Below are positions 35,839 to 42,704 of a stretch of DNA of 64,000 nucleotides, in pieces. Position 1 is the stretch's first letter, and each line of letters starts with the position of its first letter. The notes under the pieces were generated by a model that saw nothing but the letters and a program-made list of their open reading frames with translations, did not search any database and was not told where the DNA came from. Origin of the DNA: BQWY01 sp046351095 (GTDB taxonomy: Bacteria > Nitrospirota > Nitrospiria > Nitrospirales > Nitrospiraceae); NCBI GenBank assembly GCA_046351095.1, contig JAXLZC010000001.1, forward strand, positions 1,364,001-1,428,000, read 5' to 3'. Position numbers and translations under genes: made by a program.

Positions 35839-36237
35839 ATGCTCACAGCTACGCGCCTGCAGCTGACGCTGCCTGTTCCGCCGAGCATCAACCATCAATA
35901 TGCCACCGTCCAGGGCCGACGTGTGATGAGCAGCACCGGCCGCGCCTACAAAACCGAGGTCGGACACGTCCTGCTGGCCGTCCTGAGCGGCCATCCACAT
36001 CGCACACATTTTTTAGACGGCGCACGCGCGGGGACGCTCACGCTGACCATTCACTTCTTTTTTGCATCGGCCTTACGCCGCGATGTCGACGGCGGGTTGA
36101 AGATCGCGCAAGACGCCGTCTGCGGTGCGCTCGGCGTGAACGACAACCGCGTCACAGAAATCCATCTCTACAAAAAGCAGGATCGTGCCCACCCCCGCAT
36201 GGAGCTAACACTCGACCTCTCGCCGGAACGTATGTAA
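35839..36237 (+). CDS. rusA: RusA-like Holliday-junction resolvase
   Basis: About 132 residues from the ATG at 35839. TLPVPPSINHQYATVQGRR is the family opening, and ALRRDVDGGLKIAQDAVCG with GVNDNRVTEIHLYKK carries the conserved Asp residues (two in RDVD and one in GVND) that hold magnesium in RusA. RusA cuts Holliday junctions and is most often phage-borne, but no phage genes are near. The frame is open upstream to 35581 with Pro/Arg-rich sequence I do not trust, so the start is uncertain. Confidence 0.78.
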   Translation: MLTATRLQLTLPVPPSINHQYATVQGRRVMSSTGRAYKTEVGHVLLAVLSGHPHRTHFLDGARAGTLTLTIHFFFASALRRDVDGGLKIAQDAVCGALGVNDNRVTEIHLYKKQDRAHPRMELTLDLSPERM

Positions 36238-36246
36238 AACCTGTCT

Positions 36247-36275
36247 CGCGGTTGGCGTGGTGGAAAATAACCGCG
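36247..36275 (+). terminator. Weak hairpin between rusA and the MacB permease gene
   Basis: CGCGGTT at 36247-36253 pairs with AACCGCG at 36269-36275, followed by TTATT on the plus strand. The loop is 15 bases, so the structure is moderate. It lies exactly between the two convergent stop codons. Confidence 0.35.
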
Positions 36276-37511
36276 TTATTCGTAGCGCAACGCTTCGATG
36301 GGATTCAGCTTGGACGCTTTGTTGGCAGGGTAGAGCCCAAAAAACAGCCCGATCGCGAGCGAAAACCCGAAGGCCATCAGGATCGCCTGCGGCGACACCG
36401 TCGTTGGCCACCCGGCGATACTCGTCGTCAGTTTCGAGGCGGCCAACCCGAAGCCGATCCCTAAGATCCCACCGCAGAGACTCAACGTCATCGCCTCGAT
36501 CAAAAACTGCAGCAGGATATGGCGTCGCTTGGCGCCCACCGCCATTCGCACACCGATTTCACGCGTCCGCTCGGTGACCGACACGAGCAAAATATTCATG
36601 ATGCCGATGCCGCCGACCAACAACGAGATCGACGCGACCGCGAACAACATGTTCGTGATCGTCGAGGTGATACCTTCCTGCACCTTGCCGATGTCCACCT
36701 GCGTGCGCAGCGTAAAGTCGTCCGGCGCATCGCCGACGAGTCGATGGCGTGCCCGTAGGACTTCGCGAATCTGCTCGGTCGCTTCCGACAGTTCGTCGGT
36801 GCGCGCCGTCGATGCGAACAATGCGCCGACAGACCCGAGGAACGATGTCCCCAACACTTTCCGTTCAGCCGTCGTAAACGGCACGAAGATCACATCGTCC
36901 TGATCCGAACCCTGTGCGGACTGTCCCTTCGGCGCCAGCACACCCACGACACGGAACGGCACACCCTTGATCCGGATCGTCGCGCCAACCGGTTCCTCGC
37001 CGGGATCGAAGAGATTTTCGACGACCGTCTGCCCGACCAACGCCACACGCGCCGCCGTATCCACCTCCGCCTGCGAAAAGGGTCCGCCGCTCGTGTAGCT
37101 CCAATCGCGGATGGTCAAATAGGACGGTGAGATCCCGTTGACCGGCCCGCTCCAGTTTTTATTGCCATACACAATCTGCAACACATCGCGTTTGCTCCAG
37201 CCCGTATCGGTCAGGAGCGGCACGCGCTTCTTCAGCTCGATCCCGTCGGTGACGGTTAGCGTCATGGCGCCGCCCTGTCCGCCGCGCACGCCGCCGACGG
37301 TCGTCGCGCCCGGCAGGATGATGATGACGTTGGTGCCCATGCTGGCGATCTGCGCGTGGATCGCGCCGCGCGCGCCCTCGCCGATACCGACCATGGCGAT
37401 GACCGCACCGACCCCGATGATGATGCCGAGCATCGTCAGCCCCGCGCGCAACCGATTACGCGCGAGCACGCGCAATGCGGTGGTCAACGTGAGGGCGAGA
37501 AAGGCGTACAT
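36276..37511 (-). CDS. MacB-type ABC transporter permease
   Basis: A 411-residue inner-membrane protein. It opens with a membrane anchor (RAGLTMLGIIIGVGAVIAM), then the periplasmic MacB_PCD domain (about 50-260), and the FtsX bundle with three helices (LLVGGIGIMNILLVSVTERT, REIGVRMAVGAKRRHILLQF and GFSLAIGLFFGLYPANKAS), ending EALRYE. It lacks a fused ATPase, which is encoded by the preceding gene in the transcript (37524-38291). Together with the adaptor at 38275-39543 it forms a MacAB-type exporter. No TolC gene is nearby. Confidence 0.92.
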   Translation of the reverse strand: MYAFLALTLTTALRVLARNRLRAGLTMLGIIIGVGAVIAMVGIGEGARGAIHAQIASMGTNVIIILPGATTVGGVRGGQGGAMTLTVTDGIELKKRVPLLTDTGWSKRDVLQIVYGNKNWSGPVNGISPSYLTIRDWSYTSGGPFSQAEVDTAARVALVGQTVVENLFDPGEEPVGATIRIKGVPFRVVGVLAPKGQSAQGSDQDDVIFVPFTTAERKVLGTSFLGSVGALFASTARTDELSEATEQIREVLRARHRLVGDAPDDFTLRTQVDIGKVQEGITSTITNMLFAVASISLLVGGIGIMNILLVSVTERTREIGVRMAVGAKRRHILLQFLIEAMTLSLCGGILGIGFGLAASKLTTSIAGWPTTVSPQAILMAFGFSLAIGLFFGLYPANKASKLNPIEALRYE

Positions 37512-37523
37512 AGAGCGCTTACC

Positions 37524-38291
37524 TTACGCCTCCTGGCCCGCGCGAGCGGTGGGATCTACACGACGATCGCTGACGATCTCGCCGTCCTTCACGACGATCT
37601 GGCGCGAGGCGTAGGCCGCAATATCGGCCTCGTGCGTGACGACGATGACGGTCATGCCGTCCTGGCGATTGAGTTGATCGAGCACCGCCATGATCTCGCG
37701 GCTCGCCTCGGTGTCCAGATTGCCGGTGGGCTCGTCGGCCAACATGATCGACGGCTCGGCCACCAACGCGCGCGCAATCGCAACACGCTGCTGCTGCCCG
37801 CCGGACAATTGCGTCGGCGTATGTGCCTCGCGCCCCGCCAACCCCACGCGCGCGAGCGCCGCCTTCGCCCGTGCCCGCTGTGTCTTCAGCGGCAGGCCAC
37901 GATAAAACAAGGGAAGCTGCGCATTTTCGAGCGCGCTGGTGCGGGGAATGAGATTGAAGCTTTGGAAGACAAACCCGATCTGTTGATTGCGGATATCGGC
38001 CAGCTCGTTCGCGCTCGCCGTGGTGATGTCCCGACCGTCCAGCAGATACCGGCCGCGCGTCGGCGCGTCCAGGCATCCCAGAATATACATAAGGGTCGAT
38101 TTTCCGGATCCGGAGGAACCCAGGATAGCGACGAACTCGCCGCGTGCGATGGTCAACGATGCGCCGCGGAGCGCGGCGACTTCGACGTCGCCGACACGAT
38201 AGACCTTCCACAGGTCCTGGCAGACGATGAGGTCGTCGCCTGCGGCACCGCCGACGAGGGTGTTGGCCGAGGGATCAGAGGCCACGGTCAC
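37524..38291 (-). CDS. MacB-type ABC transporter ATPase
   Basis: A 255-residue ATPase: Walker A GSSGSGKST, signature LSGGQQQRVAIARALV, Walker B IMLADEPTGNLD and switch His in IVVTHEAD. The 12-base gap to the permease gene and the 17-base overlap with the upstream adaptor gene show one operon in the order adaptor, ATPase, permease. In the E. coli MacAB pair the ATPase is fused to the permease; separate polypeptides as here are common outside Enterobacteria. Export of a drug, peptide or lipid is inferred. Confidence 0.92.
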   Translation of the reverse strand: MTVASDPSANTLVGGAAGDDLIVCQDLWKVYRVGDVEVAALRGASLTIARGEFVAILGSSGSGKSTLMYILGCLDAPTRGRYLLDGRDITTASANELADIRNQQIGFVFQSFNLIPRTSALENAQLPLFYRGLPLKTQRARAKAALARVGLAGREAHTPTQLSGGQQQRVAIARALVAEPSIMLADEPTGNLDTEASREIMAVLDQLNRQDGMTVIVVTHEADIAAYASRQIVVKDGEIVSDRRVDPTARAGQEA

Positions 38292-39543
38292 GATTGCGCC
38301 GTTGCCCGCCGCCGAAGCCAGGAGGCAGCTCGTTGCCGCCCGCCTTTTTGACTCCGCGGCCCATGTCCATCCCGATCACCACTCGATCGCCTTCTTGGAG
38401 CCCGCTGCCGATCACTTCGGTGACGGTGCCGTCGGACACACCAGCCTGCACGGGGATCGGCTCCGGCACTCCTCCCGCACCGAGCCGCCACAGACGTTTG
38501 CCCTGCGCACCGCCATGGCCTCCAGCACCGGCTTCGCCCGCGGCGCGAGGCGCGGCGGCATCTGCACGACCGGCGCCCCCGGCTCCGGCGGGCGGCGTAA
38601 ACCGCAAGGCGGCGTTCGGGACACGCAACGCGTCATCGCGCTGCGCCACGACGATGGACACGTTCGCCGTCATCCCCGGCTTCAACCGCAAATCTTGATT
38701 CTCGACGCCGACGACGACGTTGTACGTCACCACGTTTTGCACGGCGACCGGTGCGTTCCGCACCTGTTTGATCTGGCCGTGAAATACCTCGCCGGGATAC
38801 GCGTCGACACTGAAGGTCGCGGCGCGACCTTCGACCATGCCGCCGATGTCGGCCTCGCTCACGTTCGTATCGACTTGCATCTGCGTCAGGTCGAGGGCGA
38901 TCAAAAAGAAGTTCGGCGTGGCGAAACTTGCGGCGACCGTCTGCCCCACTTCCACGTTGCGCGCGATCACGATACCGTCCACCGGTGAGCGGATGGTGGT
39001 GTAGCGCAAGTCCAATTCAGCCACGCTCAACGCCGCCTCCGCCTGCTTCACCTGCGCGTTGGCCAATTGGAGTTGCGCCTCCGCGTTTTCCGCGTTGGTC
39101 ATGGCGAGGTCGACGTCGTTCTGCGACACGAAGTTCTGCCCGAGCAGACGCTTCATCCGCTCCCACTCGCGTTTTTTCTGCGCGAGGTCGACGTTGGCCT
39201 TCGACACGGCGGCCTTCGCCATCTGCAGATTGCTCCAGGCTTGATCGCGGCGGGCTTGGAAGGGCGACGGGTCGATCTGCGCTACGATCTGCCCGGCCTT
39301 CACGACGGAATTGTAGTCGGCGCTCAGGCTCTTGATGTAGCCGGAGACTTGGCTGCCCACCTGGACCGAGACGACGGGATTCACCGTCCCTGTCGCGGTG
39401 ATAGCCGAAATCACGGAGCCGCGCTCCACCGGCACGGTGCGATACCGCGCGGCGGCCTGCTGCTCGCCGCCCCAGAAATAATATCCACCCAAACTGGCGG
39501 CAATCGCGACGGCCCCGGCAACCCACAAGAGACCTTTACGCAT
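38275..39543 (-). CDS. MacA-like membrane-fusion (HlyD) adaptor
   Basis: A 422-residue periplasmic adaptor. A single N-terminal anchor (LLWVAGAVAIAASLGGYYFW) precedes a biotinyl-lipoyl-like half-motif (VVSVQVGSQVSGYIKSLSAD), a coiled-coil hairpin (about 100-200: LAQKKREWERMKRLLGQNF) and its second half (TIRSPVDGIVIARNVEVG). A beta-barrel and a Gly/Ala-rich linker follow. It is the first gene of the exporter operon and would bridge the permease to an outer-membrane TolC-type protein, not present here. Confidence 0.92.
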   Translation of the reverse strand: MRKGLLWVAGAVAIAASLGGYYFWGGEQQAAARYRTVPVERGSVISAITATGTVNPVVSVQVGSQVSGYIKSLSADYNSVVKAGQIVAQIDPSPFQARRDQAWSNLQMAKAAVSKANVDLAQKKREWERMKRLLGQNFVSQNDVDLAMTNAENAEAQLQLANAQVKQAEAALSVAELDLRYTTIRSPVDGIVIARNVEVGQTVAASFATPNFFLIALDLTQMQVDTNVSEADIGGMVEGRAATFSVDAYPGEVFHGQIKQVRNAPVAVQNVVTYNVVVGVENQDLRLKPGMTANVSIVVAQRDDALRVPNAALRFTPPAGAGGAGRADAAAPRAAGEAGAGGHGGAQGKRLWRLGAGGVPEPIPVQAGVSDGTVTEVIGSGLQEGDRVVIGMDMGRGVKKAGGNELPPGFGGGQRRNRDRGL

Positions 39544-39732
39544 ACACCTCGTCCTTTTCGATCATTCTAACAGGAGCGATCCGGCGATTCACCAGTACAG
39601 GGTGCGGCGACACCGGGGCGTAGGTATCCCGACGTGATAACCGCTCCCGTCGCCGACCGTTGCTACAGTGGCCCGGCGTCGAATGAGCAAACACGAAAAA
39701 GAAAAAGTGTGAGAAAGGCAGGAGAAACAGAA

Positions 39733-39764
39733 AGGGCCGTCCACTCGTAGGAGTGAACGGCCCT
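39733..39764 (-). terminator. Intrinsic terminator after the HhH lipoprotein gene
   Basis: AGGGCCGT and ACGGCCCT (39733-39740 and 39757-39764) with an inner CACTC/GAGTG pairing form a stem of about 13 bases with a four-base GTAG loop. On the minus strand a T-rich stretch follows. It lies 24 bases beyond the stop of the 39788-40543 gene and before the exporter operon. Confidence 0.75.
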
Positions 39765-39787
39765 CGATACACCACATCGCACGGGAG

Positions 39788-40543
39788 TTACGGAACGACG
39801 GTCACGCGCTCCTTGATCGCATCGTAGGTATCTTTCGCGATCAGGTTCTTCGCGACCAACTCACCCTTCAACCGATAAGGGCGGTTCCCGACGATCTTGT
39901 CGGCCACATCCTTGGTGATACCCAACTGCTCGACCAACTCGTTTGCGGACGCACGATTCAAATTGAGCAACGCGGCCCCACCCGGCGCCGCGGCCGGCAT
40001 GGTCGGCGGAGTGACCTTCGCCACGGTCGGCGCAACTGGGCTGCTCGGCGCCGGGGCACCCGGCAAGCTCAGGCTGGCTGGCGCGCTGCCCATCGCCGCA
40101 CCGGCGGCCGCAGAGCCCATCGTCGTCGGACGCTCCTTCAATTCCTTCTGATAGCGGGCCACGAGCGCCTTCAGCGTGTCGTTGTGCCGCTTCACATCTT
40201 CATAGTCGTGCCGCAACGTGCGCTGCTGCGTCGTAAGCTGCGCCACCTTCTGCTCCAATTCCTTCGCCTTCGTGTCGACGGAGCTGCGCTCCTTCTCGCG
40301 GCCATGCTCGATGCGCGACAGTTCGTCCCGCGCCGCCTGCGCCTCGTTGCTGAACTTCACGTTCAGGTCCTTCATCGTCTTGACCTGCTGCTCGAGCGCC
40401 GTCTTCTGCGCACGCGCGCGCTCCAACTCGGCTTTGGCCGACTCCGCTTCCGCCACCGACTCCGTGTATTTCCCCTTACTCACACAACCGCTCACGAGTA
40501 GGGACGCGGTCAACACGGCACTCAAAGCTACGTAGGACTTCAT
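39788..40543 (-). CDS. Coiled-coil lipoprotein with C-terminal helix-hairpin-helix
   Basis: A 251-residue protein. The lipobox LLVSGC puts the acylated Cys at 20. Residues 30-135 are a long Ala/Glu/Lys/Gln-rich coiled coil (AEAESAKAELERARAQKTAL). An Ala/Pro/Gly-rich linker follows. Residues 190-251 (LLNLNRASANELVEQLGITK then DVADKIVGNRPYRLKG) resemble the ComEA helix-hairpin-helix, normally a DNA-binding element in competence pili or DNA uptake. An HhH on a periplasmic lipoprotein suggests DNA or peptidoglycan contact; function unproven. A ComF-like gene is 5 kb away. Confidence 0.75.
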   Translation of the reverse strand: MKSYVALSAVLTASLLVSGCVSKGKYTESVAEAESAKAELERARAQKTALEQQVKTMKDLNVKFSNEAQAARDELSRIEHGREKERSSVDTKAKELEQKVAQLTTQQRTLRHDYEDVKRHNDTLKALVARYQKELKERPTTMGSAAAGAAMGSAPASLSLPGAPAPSSPVAPTVAKVTPPTMPAAAPGGAALLNLNRASANELVEQLGITKDVADKIVGNRPYRLKGELVAKNLIAKDTYDAIKERVTVVP

Positions 40544-40938
40544 GGAGGGTCTCCTTTCGACAACGAAGAAGATGGCTAGAACGAATCCTGTAGGGAGTCG
40601 AGTCGAGGGGAACGACTATGGTCCAACATGTAGGACATGCCCTGTAGTTTGTCAACACAAGGCGCAGTTTCTGCACGAAGCGATGCGTCGCCGCCAAGCA
40701 CGGCATCGATGGCGCGCAACACGGAGGGCCGGACGGATCGATCCGACAGTCGACCGTTCCGCACCTCGCCTAGGTATCCTCCAGTAGCAACTGCCCGCAG
40801 CCTGTCCGTCCGTTCGCACGACCCGCTCACGGCGATGTGAGGAACAGGTAAACAAAACGCCTCCGTGCTTGACGATCCGGAAGGCCTCTGTGATGATGCC
40901 CGACGAACGCGCGATTCATTCATGCGAGGACGGTGCTA
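40544..40938. other. Intergenic region of about 395 bases
   Basis: No gene supported. A minus-strand frame at 40576-40923 gives a Ser/Arg-rich product with no recognisable features. The region should hold the promoters of two divergent genes. TTGACA reading leftwards (40650-40655) with TACATG at about 40627-40632 would serve the HhH lipoprotein. TTGACG at 40870-40875 with GATGAT at 40893-40898 is a weak candidate for uppP. Confidence 0.4.
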
Positions 40939-41814
40939 GTGGCTACATGGGGTCCTGAACTTGCGATCATTCTCGGTATCGTCGAAGGGTTGACCGAATT
41001 TCTTCCCGTCTCGTCCACCGGCCATTTGATTCTGGTCGGCCACGCGTTGGGCTTCACCGGCGAGACGGCCTCGAGCGTCGAAATCTCCATCCAACTGGGC
41101 GCGATCTTCGCCGTCATCGTGTACGAATGGCAACGTATCCAGACGTTGATGTCCGGCGCAATGCGCGAGCAGCAGGAATTACGCGGCATGCTGGCGCAGC
41201 AACGGCAAGGCTCGTTGGGCGAGACCATTCGCGCCTCGTTTGTCCGCCATCAACATTTGTGGTTCGTGATCGGCGTCGGCCTGGCGTTTCTGCCCGCCGC
41301 ATTATTGGGATTCGCCGCGCATAGTTGGATCAAAGAGCAGTTGTTCACGCCGCGTATCGTGGCGATCTCTTCCATCGTCGGCGGCTTCATCATCCTGTGG
41401 GTCGAGGCGATGAAGCGGCCGCCGGCCATCCGCGAACTGCCGGAAGTGTCGCCGCTCACGGCCGTCTGGGTCGGTGTCGCGCAATGCGCCGCGTTGATCC
41501 CCGGCGTGTCGCGCTCCGGCGCGACGATCATCGGCGGCCTCCTGCTCGGTATGGACCGAAAGGTGGCGACGGAGTATTCGTTTTTTCTCGCGCTGCCCAC
41601 CTTGATCGCGGCGACCGTGTATCAGTTTTTAAAATCGAAAGCGGCGATGAGCGGCGCCGATCTCGCAGCGCTGGGGCTCGGCCTCATCGTCTCGTTCCTG
41701 ACGGCCTGGGCCTGTATCGCGCTGTTCCTCACGTTCGTGAAGCGCCACACGTTGCGCGCCTTCGCCTACTACCGCATTGTGTTAGGTCTTGTCGTGCTCT
41801 ACGTTTTTGCCTAA
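40939..41814 (+). CDS. uppP: Undecaprenyl-diphosphatase
   Basis: Removes a phosphate from undecaprenyl pyrophosphate to recycle the cell-wall lipid carrier. The membrane protein of about 291 residues has the active-site motifs EGLTEFLPVSSTGHLILVGH and PGVSRSGATIIGGLLLGMDR and several hydrophobic helices. I favour the GTG at 40939, nine bases after CGAGGA, over the GTG at 40933. It is followed 16 bases later by a DUF2024 gene. Also known as BacA; overproduction gives bacitracin resistance. Confidence 0.94.
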   Translation: MATWGPELAIILGIVEGLTEFLPVSSTGHLILVGHALGFTGETASSVEISIQLGAIFAVIVYEWQRIQTLMSGAMREQQELRGMLAQQRQGSLGETIRASFVRHQHLWFVIGVGLAFLPAALLGFAAHSWIKEQLFTPRIVAISSIVGGFIILWVEAMKRPPAIRELPEVSPLTAVWVGVAQCAALIPGVSRSGATIIGGLLLGMDRKVATEYSFFLALPTLIAATVYQFLKSKAAMSGADLAALGLGLIVSFLTAWACIALFLTFVKRHTLRAFAYYRIVLGLVVLYVFA

Positions 41815-41830
41815 GGAAAGGATCTGTCCC

Positions 41831-42097
41831 ATGGCCGCATCGCCCGATACCGTGCACGTGTTCGATACCTGGGTCGAAGGGAAAAAGGGCACGATTCATT
41901 TCGACGTGATGACCACGGACCAGGAGACGGCCCTGCGGCTCGCGAAGCAGCACTTGGAACGGATCGGGGAAGGCGCGGCGGTGGTGACGGTGAAGGAATG
42001 TCAGTTCTGCCACAACGAGCCGCTGGCGTTTTTCTCCTCGGAGCAGCAGCGACAGTTCCGCGAACAGGGCGGCTTCATTCTCGAACTGCCGGCGTAA
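41831..42097 (+). CDS. DUF2024-family small protein
   Basis: An 88-residue protein starting at the ATG at 41831. VHVFDTWVEGKKGTIHFDVM and the segments DQETALRLAKQHLERIGEG and VKECQFCHNEP match the DUF2024 pattern of a small alpha/beta protein with a closing CxxC pair. Function is unknown for the family. It follows uppP by 16 bases in the same direction and converges on lspA. Confidence 0.8.
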   Translation: MAASPDTVHVFDTWVEGKKGTIHFDVMTTDQETALRLAKQHLERIGEGAAVVTVKECQFCHNEPLAFFSSEQQRQFREQGGFILELPA

Positions 42098-42140
42098 GTA
42101 CGGCGTTCAGCCGAACAGGCTCCGCTTCACAGCGACAACG

Positions 42141-42704
42141 TCAGTGCGAAGGCTGGCCCGACTCGGGCTTCGGCTCGATCGGCGGTAGTGCGTCCGCCGT
42201 CGGTGGGGTTTCGACCGCAGCCGGTTTTTCGCGCGAGAAGTGAATGATCAGAAACACCACGCCGACGGTGATGGCGGCGTCGGCCACATTAAACGCGGGC
42301 CAATGGTAGGTGCCCACGTACACGTCGAGAAAGTCGATCACTTCCCCGTAGCGCACACGATCCAGCAAGTTGCCGATCGCGCCGCCTAAGATGGCGGCGA
42401 TGCTGTATTGCCCCAACCAATCGGACTCGGGCAATCGCATCAAAATCATGCAGAGCACGCCCAACGCGAACAACGACGTGATCGCAAAAAAGATCACGCG
42501 CACGCCCGATCCTGCGCCCGCCATGAACCCGAAGGCCGCGCCGGGATTCCGAATGTACGTCAGATTGAAATAGCCTGGGATGATCGGGATGGATTGATGC
42601 AGTTGCATCGACTGCATCACCTCGACCTTCGTCAGTTGATCGACCATCACCACCGCGCCGGTCAATAGCGCGAGCAGAAACAGTCTGACAGGCCCGCCCA
42701 TCAT
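42141..42704 (-). CDS. lspA: Lipoprotein signal peptidase (SPase II)
   Basis: A membrane protease of about 187 residues that cuts lipoprotein signals before the acylated Cys. Four hydrophobic helices, the conserved VDQLTK near the N-terminus, and the catalytic aspartates in GNLLDRVRYGEVIDFLD and FNVADAAITVG are present. The ATG at 42704 overlaps the ileS stop by four bases, so the two are translationally coupled, as in many bacteria. The C-terminal tail is Pro/Glu-rich. The many lipoproteins in this window would be its substrates. Confidence 0.94.
   Translation of the reverse strand: MMGGPVRLFLLALLTGAVVMVDQLTKVEVMQSMQLHQSIPIIPGYFNLTYIRNPGAAFGFMAGAGSGVRVIFFAITSLFALGVLCMILMRLPESDWLGQYSIAAILGGAIGNLLDRVRYGEVIDFLDVYVGTYHWPAFNVADAAITVGVVFLIIHFSREKPAAVETPPTADALPPIEPKPESGQPSH

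Noticed and set aside
35839..36237. RusA-like gene as a prophage remnant
   Set aside because: RusA is often phage-borne, but no integrase, capsid or other phage gene lies nearby.
37356..38351. Plus-strand frame of 331 codons over the ABC exporter
   Set aside because: It covers the ATPase and part of the permease in antisense; no protein-like features.
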